Assembly (NCBI RefSeq): GCF_040500525.1 | Contig: NZ_CP159403.1 | Coordinates: 759,001 to 823,000, forward strand | Reading direction: 5' to 3' | Length of the DNA: 64,000 nucleotides | DNA from: Azospirillum formosense | Lineage (GTDB): Bacteria; Pseudomonadota; Alphaproteobacteria; Azospirillales; Azospirillaceae | In this document: one piece after another, positions 52,711 through 60,419 of the stretch | How the letters are laid out: every line of letters begins with the position of its first letter | Numbering within the stretch: the first letter of the stretch is position 1 | Notes under the pieces: model-generated | The model's database searches: none | The model's input: the letters and a program-made list of their open reading frames with translations, nothing else | What the model was told of the DNA's origin: nothing | Program-made: the position numbers and the translations under genes

Positions 52711-54153
52711 GTGCGGCAGCAAGGCGTGCGGCGGTTGAGACGATGGCTGGTTCTGGTGAAGCTGGCGCTGATCGGCGGGGCGGTCGCCCTTGCCGTCGAG
52801 CACCGGGCCGATCTGGCCGGCGCTGCCGCCACCCAGGCGCTGCGCCGCGCCGGCTTCCCGGACGCCGCCGTGACGGTGACCGAGCTGTCGCTGGAGCAGA
52901 CCCGCGCCATGGTCCGCCTGGACCGGCAAGGGACGGTCGGGGGCGCCCTCACCCTGCGCCACCCGCTGGAGGCCGTTCGGGAGGGGCGAATCGAACGCCT
53001 GGATCTCGCGGACGCCCGTTTGAGGCTGGACGTGGCCAAGGACGGCAGCCTGCGCATCGCCGGGTATCCGTTGACCGGCTCCGCCGCGGCGGGAGGCGAC
53101 GCCGGCGCGACGGACGGCGGGACCTTCGCGATTCCCATCGACACCATCCAGCTCGGCGACACAGCCGTGAGTTTGGTCACACCGCGGGGCACCGCCAACG
53201 GGACGCTGCGCCTGACCATGACCCGCGACGGCGCGCTGCATCGGGGGCAGGCGACCCTGATCGCCCCGGCCAAGGGCCTGCCGGTCCTGACCCATTGGAC
53301 CGGCGCCGGCACGATCGCCGAGACGGTCGGCACCCTGACGGCCAAGGCCCGCCTCACCTGGGACGGCACGGCGATGAAGGCCCAGGGCGACCTGCTGCTG
53401 GCCGACCTCGCCGGGCGGTTCGGGCCGGTGTCGGCCGGCGGCATCAACGGCGTGCTCTCGCTGCCCAGCCTGTTCCCGCCGGTGGTGGCGCCTGGCCAGA
53501 CGCTGGCGGTGAAGCTGCTCGACGTCGGGTTGCCGCTGACCGACGGGACCGTCCGCTTCGGCTACGGGACGAAGGGGCGGCTGAGCGTGGAGCGCGCCGA
53601 ATGGCATTGGGCCGGCGGGGTGTTGCGGGCGGACCCCTTCGCCATCGACCCGGTGGCGCCGCGCGGGACCGTCACGCTGCGGGCGGAGCGCGTCCATCTC
53701 GGCCCCATGCTGGCGATGGTCGCGGTGGACGGGCTGGAGGCCAGCGGAACGGTCAGCGGGCGCCTGCCGGTGCGCATCGGGTCCGACACCGTTCATCTCG
53801 ACGGCGGGCTGCTGGAGGCCGACGCTCCGGGCACCCTGCGCTACGACCCCGAAAATCCGCCCGGCTTCCTGAAGGGGGAGGAAGGCAGCCCGACGGCCTT
53901 GCTGATGGGGGCGCTGACTGACTTCCGCTACGACACGCTGACCGCCACCGTCGATGGCCAGGCCGGCGGCGAGCTGGCGGTCGGCATCGCCATCCGGGGC
54001 TCCAACCCGGCATTCTACGATGGCTATCCGGTCGCGCTTAATCTTAAGGTGAGCGGCGCGCTCGACCGGATTCTGCGGCAGAGCCTGGACACCTACCGCA
54101 TCCCCGAGACGGTGCGCGACCGCATGACGGAGTTTCAACGAAAGAATCCATGA
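52711..54153 (+). CDS. ydbH: YdbH-family intermembrane lipid-transport bridge protein
   Basis: A 480-residue AsmA-like protein. A membrane anchor at about residues 9-30 (LVLVKLALIGGAVALAVE) is followed by a long beta-rich periplasmic part with repeats such as LDLADARLRLDVAKDG, VRFGYGTKGRLSVERAEW and VTLRAERVHLGPMLAMV. YdbH bridges the inner and outer membranes and, with TamB and YhdP, moves phospholipid to the outer membrane in E. coli. It is shorter than E. coli YdbH (about 880 residues). The GTG start has GAGGGG upstream. ATGA overlap with ynbE supports the call. Confidence 0.8.
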   Translation: MRQQGVRRLRRWLVLVKLALIGGAVALAVEHRADLAGAAATQALRRAGFPDAAVTVTELSLEQTRAMVRLDRQGTVGGALTLRHPLEAVREGRIERLDLADARLRLDVAKDGSLRIAGYPLTGSAAAGGDAGATDGGTFAIPIDTIQLGDTAVSLVTPRGTANGTLRLTMTRDGALHRGQATLIAPAKGLPVLTHWTGAGTIAETVGTLTAKARLTWDGTAMKAQGDLLLADLAGRFGPVSAGGINGVLSLPSLFPPVVAPGQTLAVKLLDVGLPLTDGTVRFGYGTKGRLSVERAEWHWAGGVLRADPFAIDPVAPRGTVTLRAERVHLGPMLAMVAVDGLEASGTVSGRLPVRIGSDTVHLDGGLLEADAPGTLRYDPENPPGFLKGEEGSPTALLMGALTDFRYDTLTATVDGQAGGELAVGIAIRGSNPAFYDGYPVALNLKVSGALDRILRQSLDTYRIPETVRDRMTEFQRKNP

Positions 54154-54416
54154 GACACACGGTTCAAAGCCGGCGCGTCCCGACCGCCGCACTGATCGCC
54201 GGGTTGGTGGCCGGACTGGGCGCCTGCACCCCGACCGTCAAGGTCGAGGCACCCGACAAGCCCATCGAGATCAACCTGAACATCCGGATCGAACAGGAAG
54301 TCCGGGTGAAGGTCGAACGCGACCTCGAAAAGGCCATCGCGGACGATCCGGCCCTGTTCGGCCTGCCGCCGTCCCAGGACAGCCTGGGCGGCGCGAAGGG
54401 AGGGAAGAAGCCATGA
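54150..54416 (+). CDS. ynbE: YnbE-family outer-membrane lipoprotein
   Basis: An 88-residue lipoprotein with a lipobox GLGAC near residue 26 (preceded by a basic N-terminus and hydrophobic core) and the YnbE core TPTVKVEAPDKPIEINLNIRI followed by QEVRVKVERDLE. In E. coli YnbE stacks beta strands onto YdbH to complete a continuous lipid channel to the outer membrane. It overlaps ydbH and ydbL by four bases each, the standard trio. Confidence 0.88.
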   Translation: MRHTVQSRRVPTAALIAGLVAGLGACTPTVKVEAPDKPIEINLNIRIEQEVRVKVERDLEKAIADDPALFGLPPSQDSLGGAKGGKKP

Positions 54417-54748
54417 AGCGCATGTTTGCCGCCGCCGGGCTGGTCCTGGCGCTCGCCCTGTCGGGTCCCGCGACGGCGCCGGCCCAGGACGCCCTGGGCG
54501 CCGCCAAGGCCGCCGGGCAGATCGGCGAGCGGCCGGACGGGCTGGTCGGGGCGGTCCCCGGCGCGCCGGCCGCCGCGGCCCAGCTCGCCGAGCAGGTCAA
54601 CGCCCAGCGCATCGCCCGCTACCGCGAGATCGCCGGCAGCAATGGAACGTCGGTGGATCAGGTGCAGGCGCTGGCCGGAAAGCAGCTGATCGAACGCACC
54701 CCCGCCGGCCAGTATGTGCTGTCGGGCGGGCGCTGGATCCGCAAGTAA
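54413..54748 (+). CDS. ydbL: YdbL-family (DUF1318) periplasmic protein
   Basis: A 111-residue protein with a signal peptide (MKRMFAAAGLVLALALSGPA, cleaved near residue 24) and the DUF1318 core ALGAAKAAGQIGERPDGLVG, VNAQRIARYREIA, TSVDQVQALAGKQLIERTPAGQYV. YdbL prevents runaway polymerisation of YnbE on YdbH. It follows ynbE with an ATGA overlap and precedes the OGT-type gene by 13 bases. Confidence 0.88.
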   Translation: MKRMFAAAGLVLALALSGPATAPAQDALGAAKAAGQIGERPDGLVGAVPGAPAAAAQLAEQVNAQRIARYREIAGSNGTSVDQVQALAGKQLIERTPAGQYVLSGGRWIRK

Positions 54749-54761
54749 GCCACCGGCGCCC

Positions 54762-56774
54762 ATGACCGCCGACCTCCGCGCCCGTATCGGGGAGTGCCGC
54801 TCGGCGCTGGCCGCCAAGCCCGGCGATCCCGCGGCGCTGGCCGGGCTGTTCGGCGCGCTCGACGCGCTGGGCGAGCCCGGCACGCCGGAGGAGGCGGTGG
54901 CCCGCTCCGCCTTCGGCGAGGCGCTGCGGCGGCAGGGCCGGGCGGCCGAGGCCGAGGCGCACCATCGCGCGGCCCTGTCCTGGCTGCCCGATTTCGGCGG
55001 CAACCATTTCAATCTGGGCCTGACGCTCCAGGCGCTTGGCCGCGCCGCCGAGGCGGCGGAGGCCTATGGGGAGGCCGCGCGACTGATGCCGTGCTTCGCC
55101 CCAGCCCCGTGCAACCAGGGCGTCCTGCTGCGGGCGCTGGGGCAGCGGGAGGCGGCGGAGGCGGCGTTGCGCCGGGCTGTGGCGCTCGACCCCACGCTGG
55201 TTCCCGGCTGGCTCAACCTCGGCGCTGTGGTCCAGGGGCACGGCCGGGCGGAGGCCGTCGCCGGTTGTTACCGCAACGCCCTGACCCTGCGCCCCGATCT
55301 GGCCGAGGCCCACGCGAATCTCGGGCTGCTGCTCAAGGAGGCCGGATGGCTCGCCGAGAGCCTCCCGTCCTTCGAGCGCGCCCTAACGCTCGGCCTGCCC
55401 GACGCCGGCGGGGCGCTCGCCCAGCTGGTCCAGCAGATGCGGCATCTCGGCCGCTGGGACGGGCTGGCGGAGCGCTCGGCCCAGCTGGGCGCGCTGGTGC
55501 GCGGCGGCGCGACGCGGCAGGTTCATCCCTGGATCTTTCTCGGCGAGGGAGCCGGCCCGGCGGCGGAGCTGGACTGTGCCCGCCGCTACGCGGACTGGCG
55601 GACGCGGGGCATCGCCGCCATGCCCGCCCGCCGCGACACCGGCCCGCGCGGCCGGCTGCGCATCGGCTATCTGTCCGCCGACTACCACGAACACGCCACC
55701 GCCGCCCTCATCGCGGAGTTGATCGAGCGGCACGACCGGAACCGGGTCGAGGTCGTCGGCTACAGCTATGGGTCCGACGACGGCGGCCCGATGCGGCGCC
55801 GGCTGGCCGCCGCCTTCGACCTCTTCGTGGACCTTGCCGCTTGCTCCCACGCCGACGCGGCGGCGCGCATCCGGTCGGACGGAGTGGACATACTCGTGGA
55901 CCTCAAGGGCTACACCCAGCACGCCCGGCCGGAGATCGCCGCCCACCGGCCCGCCCCGCTGCAGGCGCAGTGGCTGGGCTATCCCGGGACGATGGGCGCC
56001 GGCTTCATCGATTACGTGATCGGCGACCCGCAGGTCACGCCGTTCGACCACCAGCCCTTCTACACGGAGCGCATCGTCCAGCTCCCGGTCTGCTACCAGC
56101 CCAACGACCGAATCCGGCCGATCGGCCCGGCGCCGTCGCGCGCCGCCTGCGGCCTGCCGGATCGGGGCATGGTGTTCTGCTGCTTCAACGCCGCCTACAA
56201 GATCACCCCGGACCTTTTCGACCGGTGGTGCCGCCTGCTGCGCGCGGTGCCGGACAGCGTGCTGTGGCTGCTCGACAGCCATCCCGAGGCAAGCGCGAAT
56301 CTGCGGCGGGAGGCGTCATGCCGCGGCGTGGCGGAGGACCGGCTCATCTTCGCCCCCCGACGCCCACCGGCGGAGCATCTGGCGCGCCACCGTCTGGCCG
56401 ATCTGTTCCTGGACACCACGCCGGTCGGCGCCCACACCACGGCCAGCGACGCGCTGTGGGCCGGTCTGCCGGTTCTGACGGTGCCGGGGGAGGGGTTCGC
56501 GTCCCGCGTCGGGGCAAGCCTGCTTCGCGCCGCCGGTCTGCCCGAACTGGCGGTGCGCTCGCTCGACGAGTACGAGGCCACGGCCCTGCGGTTGGCCGGC
56601 GATCCGGACGGAATCGCCCGGCTGAAGGCGCGCCTTGCCGCGGAGCGGGGCAGCGCGCCGCTGTTCGACACCGACCGTTTCGCCCGTGCCCTGGAGCGCG
56701 CCTACGCGACGATGTGGGACATCCACGCAGCGGGCCGGCCGCCCCGCCCGTTCTCCGTTTCGGACGGGGGTTAA
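54762..56774 (+). CDS. TPR-containing O-linked N-acetylglucosamine transferase-like glycosyltransferase (GT41)
   Basis: A 670-residue protein. About six TPRs (residues 45-225) carry motifs such as NHFNLGLTLQALGRAAEAAEAY. The GT41 catalytic half begins near residue 300: RIGYLSADYHEHATAALIAELIE holds the conserved His, then VDILVDLKGYTQHARPEI, QWLGYPGTMGAGFIDYVIGD, VFCCFNAAYKITPDLFDRW and LFLDTTPVGAHTTASDALW. Bacterial relatives glycosylate cytoplasmic proteins such as flagellins and adhesins. The target is unknown. It closely follows ydbL, perhaps in the same transcript. Its TAA stop shares bases with the stop of the convergent gene. Confidence 0.9.
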   Translation: MTADLRARIGECRSALAAKPGDPAALAGLFGALDALGEPGTPEEAVARSAFGEALRRQGRAAEAEAHHRAALSWLPDFGGNHFNLGLTLQALGRAAEAAEAYGEAARLMPCFAPAPCNQGVLLRALGQREAAEAALRRAVALDPTLVPGWLNLGAVVQGHGRAEAVAGCYRNALTLRPDLAEAHANLGLLLKEAGWLAESLPSFERALTLGLPDAGGALAQLVQQMRHLGRWDGLAERSAQLGALVRGGATRQVHPWIFLGEGAGPAAELDCARRYADWRTRGIAAMPARRDTGPRGRLRIGYLSADYHEHATAALIAELIERHDRNRVEVVGYSYGSDDGGPMRRRLAAAFDLFVDLAACSHADAAARIRSDGVDILVDLKGYTQHARPEIAAHRPAPLQAQWLGYPGTMGAGFIDYVIGDPQVTPFDHQPFYTERIVQLPVCYQPNDRIRPIGPAPSRAACGLPDRGMVFCCFNAAYKITPDLFDRWCRLLRAVPDSVLWLLDSHPEASANLRREASCRGVAEDRLIFAPRRPPAEHLARHRLADLFLDTTPVGAHTTASDALWAGLPVLTVPGEGFASRVGASLLRAAGLPELAVRSLDEYEATALRLAGDPDGIARLKARLAAERGSAPLFDTDRFARALERAYATMWDIHAAGRPPRPFSVSDGG

Positions 56775-57496
56775 GGGAAGGGGCAGCGGTCGGCGGTCAC
56801 GTCCACGAAGGAGCGGGCGCCGGGCGCGAAGGTGAAGCGGTATTCGGTGTTGTCGATCACCACCGTCTGGTGGAGCGGCAGGACGCCCTTGGCGACCGTC
56901 TCCTTGCCGCCCGTGCCGGCGATCTTGATGGTCACCGGCTGGGCCGGATCGAACCAGCTCTCGGCATTGCCCTGGGCGTTGCGCGACGACTGGCCCTCGC
57001 CGCTGACCGTCACCGCGCCGTTGTTGAAGCTGGTGCTGCGGTTGCCCGATTTCAGGAGCGGGGTGGCCAGGGCGAAGCGTTTGGTTTCCGCCGGCTGGCA
57101 ATTGCGCACCGCCTGGACCTGGGCGATCACGAAGGCGAGGCGGTTGGGGTCCATGCCGCCCTTCAGACGCTCCGACACCAGGCCGGCCAATCGGGCGAGA
57201 TCACCCGAGGGCACCTCGCGCTGGAGCCGGGCCTCCAGCTCCGTCGCACGGGCTTCCGCCGTGCGGGCGGCGTGCTGCATCTGGCTGGCCAGCAGTTCCA
57301 GCTCAGCCTTCTGGCGCGACAGGGTGGAGATCTCCTCCCGTAGCGTGACGTCGCGGCCCTTCAGCTGCTCGATGCCCATCTGGTAGGCGAACAGACCGAC
57401 ACCGAGGAGAACGGCGGCGAACAGACCGAACTTCGCGAACCCCGCCCAGAAGCGGCGGCGATAACGGCGTTCGTAGTCGTAGCGTCCCAAGGCCAT
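56771..57496 (-). CDS. Single-pass membrane protein with coiled coil, function unknown
   Basis: A 241-residue bitopic protein: a basic, Tyr/Arg-rich N-terminus (DYERRYRRRFWAGF), one membrane segment (about 27-44), a coiled coil (about 50-100, REEISTLSRQKAELELLASQM), and a periplasmic beta-rich part (115-241) ending in CPFP with two Cys that may pair. The layout resembles cell-envelope scaffold proteins, but I cannot name it. It lies between convergent OGT and the co-oriented lptD gene, whose stop is 97 bases upstream. Confidence 0.7.
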   Translation of the reverse strand: MALGRYDYERRYRRRFWAGFAKFGLFAAVLLGVGLFAYQMGIEQLKGRDVTLREEISTLSRQKAELELLASQMQHAARTAEARATELEARLQREVPSGDLARLAGLVSERLKGGMDPNRLAFVIAQVQAVRNCQPAETKRFALATPLLKSGNRSTSFNNGAVTVSGEGQSSRNAQGNAESWFDPAQPVTIKIAGTGGKETVAKGVLPLHQTVVIDNTEYRFTFAPGARSFVDVTADRCPFP

Positions 57497-57592
57497 GTGC
57501 AGCAAACCCGAGCGGAGGAGGAGGGTGCTATGGCTACCCAGATCGGCCGTCCGATGCAACCCCTTGACCCTGGCAGCAAAAGCCCCTTCCGG

Positions 57593-59998
57593 TCAGTTGC
57601 TGGCCCCGGACGGGCCGAGGAACCCGGCGCTGATGCCCGGCGTGCGGAACTCGCCCACATTCTTGAACACGAAGCGGAAGAAGATGGTGTTCCCTTCCTG
57701 CTCGCCGTTCTGGATGGTGGTGTAGTCGCGCTGGGCGATGGTCTCGAAGGTCAGGCATTCGTCCTGATAGCGGAGCACGCCGGCGCTGGAGCGCGGGCCC
57801 GCATCGGGACGGAACGCCTGGGAATGCGACAGGCTGAACGACCAGTGTTGCGAGACCTGCGACGCCAGGGTGAGGCTGCCTTGCTCGACCTCGTTCCGCT
57901 CCACGACGTAGGGGTTCTCCGTCTGGTCCACGTAGGTGTAGGTGCCGTAGAGGCGGAGCAGCGGCACGCCGGCCGATGCGTTGACCGAATGGCGGCGCGG
58001 CTTCAGCGTGTCGTGGTCGATGCGGAAGCCGTAGTTCAGGTCCAGCCAGTCCGCCGGTCGCAGGTCGAGGCGGCCGACATAATCGGACGACTTCTTGTCG
58101 AGGCCCGATCCGCCGCGGAAATTCTCGGTGTCGTCGGCGCGGAAGCTCTGACCGACGAACAGGCTGGCCGACCCCGTCTTGTAGCCCTGGAACGTCGTGC
58201 GCAGGCCGTAGGTGGCGCGAAGGCCGCCGTCCAGACGATCGATGCCGGTGAAGCGGTTGGGCATCAGCAGGTTGATCTCGTCGAACTCGACGTCGAGGCT
58301 GTCCTCGTTCGGGAAGGCCGGATCGTTGTCCACCTTCGGCGACACGCTGATCTGACCAATGGGCTCGATGGTCTGGAAGTTGCTCTCGCCGTAGCGGACG
58401 AAGGGGTAGCGGACCGTCGTCGTGGCCTGCGGGAAGAAGCGGAGACGCTGCACGCTGTCATTGCCGGTTCCGGCCGGGTCGTTCGGATCGAACCGCTGGG
58501 CGGTGTAGCCGGCCAGCAGGACGCTTCCTTCAACCGTAGTGACGAAACCGAGATTGGAGTAGATGTCGCGCTGCCAGCCCGGCTGCATGGCCAGACGCTG
58601 GGTGTCCGGACCACTGCTGCCCGGCCGGGCGACGGCCAGAAGGCTGCTGTCCAGGGACCAGCGCCCTCCCATCAGGCTGCCCGGCTCGCCCAGCGCGTTG
58701 TAGCGCGCCTCGGGCAGCACGTAGGGTTCCTGCACCGCGTTGCCCCAGCGCAGATCCTGGAAGCTGTATGCGTTGACCGCGGCGTAGTTGCGGCCGTTGA
58801 AGCCTTCGACGAAGGCCCGGCTGGTCAGCACCTCGTCGCGGATGTTGAAGTAACGGCGCAGATACAGCTCGTCGCTGGCCCGCTTCAGGTTGAAGCCCCA
58901 GCGCCATGTCTCGTCGATGTCGAACAGGCCGGTGGCGAAGGCGTGGCCGCGCCAGCGCCGGTCGTCGGCGTCCTTCAGCGTGCCGTTGGGAATTTCGCCC
59001 CGCGTTCCCGACACGTCGAGCTGCAGCCGCCCGTTCTCGAAACGCTTGCGGTACTGGCCGCCGAGGAACAGGCCCTGGCTTGAATAGCCGCCAACGTCGA
59101 ACGTCGCATCCTGATCGGGCGTGATGTCCCAGTAATAGTGGGAGATGACGCCGAAACCGAGAGTCGAGTTGTTGCGGAAGCTGGGCGTCAGGAAACCCGA
59201 GCGCCGGTCCACAGTCGGATCGGGGTGGGAGAGATACGGGGTGTAGAAGAATGGAACGCCGAACATTTCCATGAAGGCGTCGCGGTAGCGGACCTCGTGA
59301 TCCTCGTTGTCCTGCACCACACGGGCGGCGCGGATCTGCCAGACCGGCGCGCGGGTCGGATCGGTCTTGCAGAGATCGCAGGGGCTGTAAACGGCGCGAT
59401 TCAGGCGGATCAGGCGCCCGCCGCGCCGCTCGCCTTCGGTTCCGGCCATACGGCTGTTGTCGGTCATCAGCACGCGGACGTTTTCGACGAACGCGTCGCG
59501 CATGTCGTCGGTCAGTTCCGCGTAGCTGGAGAACAGGATGTCGCCCGATGGCTCGACCAGACGGACGTTGCCGGCGGCGATGACCACCTTGGTCTGCTGG
59601 TTGTAGGTGATCGTGTCGGCGTGGACGGACCGCGCGCCTTGCGACAGCTCCACGTTGCCCGACGCCGTGACGAGGCTGTTCGCCTCGTCAAACGTGACCG
59701 AGTCCGCTCCCAGAAGGACCGGGGGGTCCTGCAGCTTGCCGTCCGACGGCCCAGGCGATGGAACGACGACTTCGAGCCGTCCGTTCTGGTCCTGCCCAAC
59801 CGGCGGCGCGGCGTTCGCCTGGGGCGCCGGAGCGGGAGGCTGCTGCGCGTCGGCCAGATCGGCCATGACGACGCCGCAGGCGGCCATCAGGGCGACGATG
59901 CCGGATCGCAGGACCAGCGACCGGCGGTCCAACGGGCGGTGCATCTTCGGGCTGGTGGCGCGGGCGCGCCGGGCATGTCGGGACGGGAGCTGGGACAT
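57593..59998 (-). CDS. lptD: LPS-assembly outer-membrane protein LptD
   Basis: An 801-residue outer-membrane protein. An N-terminal signal region (about 30-50, LRSGIVALMAACGVVMA) precedes the OstA/LptA-like jellyroll (100-215: VLLGADSVTFDEANSLVTASGNVELSQG) and a large beta barrel to the C-terminus. A CDLC cysteine pair near residue 190 and a Cys in YQDECLTFE near the end may form the structural disulfides of LptD. It inserts lipopolysaccharide into the outer leaflet with LptE. The first ATG (59998) gives a long n-region; ATG at about 59944 is an alternative. No surA or pdxA follows here, unlike the usual order. Confidence 0.92.
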   Translation of the reverse strand: MSQLPSRHARRARATSPKMHRPLDRRSLVLRSGIVALMAACGVVMADLADAQQPPAPAPQANAAPPVGQDQNGRLEVVVPSPGPSDGKLQDPPVLLGADSVTFDEANSLVTASGNVELSQGARSVHADTITYNQQTKVVIAAGNVRLVEPSGDILFSSYAELTDDMRDAFVENVRVLMTDNSRMAGTEGERRGGRLIRLNRAVYSPCDLCKTDPTRAPVWQIRAARVVQDNEDHEVRYRDAFMEMFGVPFFYTPYLSHPDPTVDRRSGFLTPSFRNNSTLGFGVISHYYWDITPDQDATFDVGGYSSQGLFLGGQYRKRFENGRLQLDVSGTRGEIPNGTLKDADDRRWRGHAFATGLFDIDETWRWGFNLKRASDELYLRRYFNIRDEVLTSRAFVEGFNGRNYAAVNAYSFQDLRWGNAVQEPYVLPEARYNALGEPGSLMGGRWSLDSSLLAVARPGSSGPDTQRLAMQPGWQRDIYSNLGFVTTVEGSVLLAGYTAQRFDPNDPAGTGNDSVQRLRFFPQATTTVRYPFVRYGESNFQTIEPIGQISVSPKVDNDPAFPNEDSLDVEFDEINLLMPNRFTGIDRLDGGLRATYGLRTTFQGYKTGSASLFVGQSFRADDTENFRGGSGLDKKSSDYVGRLDLRPADWLDLNYGFRIDHDTLKPRRHSVNASAGVPLLRLYGTYTYVDQTENPYVVERNEVEQGSLTLASQVSQHWSFSLSHSQAFRPDAGPRSSAGVLRYQDECLTFETIAQRDYTTIQNGEQEGNTIFFRFVFKNVGEFRTPGISAGFLGPSGASN

Positions 59999-60092
59999 GC
60001 CGAACGTTTGAGGTAACCAACCGGCCAAGTCAACGGTTTCGCGGCATCTTTCGCGAATTGTCCGAGGTCTGTTGCCGGCCGGTCGGGGCATG

Positions 60093-60133
60093 AAAAAAGG
60101 GGACCGGCCGCAACAGGCGGGCGTCCCCTTTTT
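60093..60133 (-). terminator. Bidirectional terminator
   Basis: AAAAAGGGGAC (60094-60104) pairs with GTCCCCTTTTT (60123-60133) over an 18-base loop. The A and T runs give a T tract on either strand. It ends the rhlE-Lrp transcript upstream of lptD. Confidence 0.8.
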
Positions 60134-60171
60134 CCGGCCCTTTCCGAGGCGGCGCGAGCGCCGCCCAAGCC

Positions 60172-60414
60172 TCAGGCGAAGGCCTTGTAGGCGATGAGGG
60201 TGAAGGTGTCCCTCACTCCGGTCAGGGTCTGGATGTTCTCGGTCACGAATCGACCGATGTCCAGATCCTGGGGCAGATAACACTTCATCAGCAGATCATA
60301 CTGCCCGGAGATGGAATGCACCTCCGACACCTGCTCGATGTCCTGAACGGCCTGATCGGCGACCTGATAGGCCTTTCCCAGCTCGCACTTGACCATGACG
60401 AAGATGGTCTGCAT
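60172..60414 (-). CDS. Stand-alone Lrp/AsnC ligand-binding domain protein
   Basis: An 80-residue protein equal to the RAM (Lrp/AsnC effector) domain only: QTIFVMVKCELGKAYQVADQAVQDIEQVSEVHSISGQYDLLMKCYLP then TENIQTLTGVRDTFTLIAYKAF. There is no helix-turn-helix, so it cannot bind DNA itself; such proteins bind amino acids and form oligomers, or modulate full Lrp regulators. GGAGGG precedes the ATG. It starts five bases after the rhlE stop, so the two are co-transcribed, and a strong terminator follows. Confidence 0.9.
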   Translation of the reverse strand: MQTIFVMVKCELGKAYQVADQAVQDIEQVSEVHSISGQYDLLMKCYLPQDLDIGRFVTENIQTLTGVRDTFTLIAYKAFA

Positions 60415-60419
60415 GGCGA

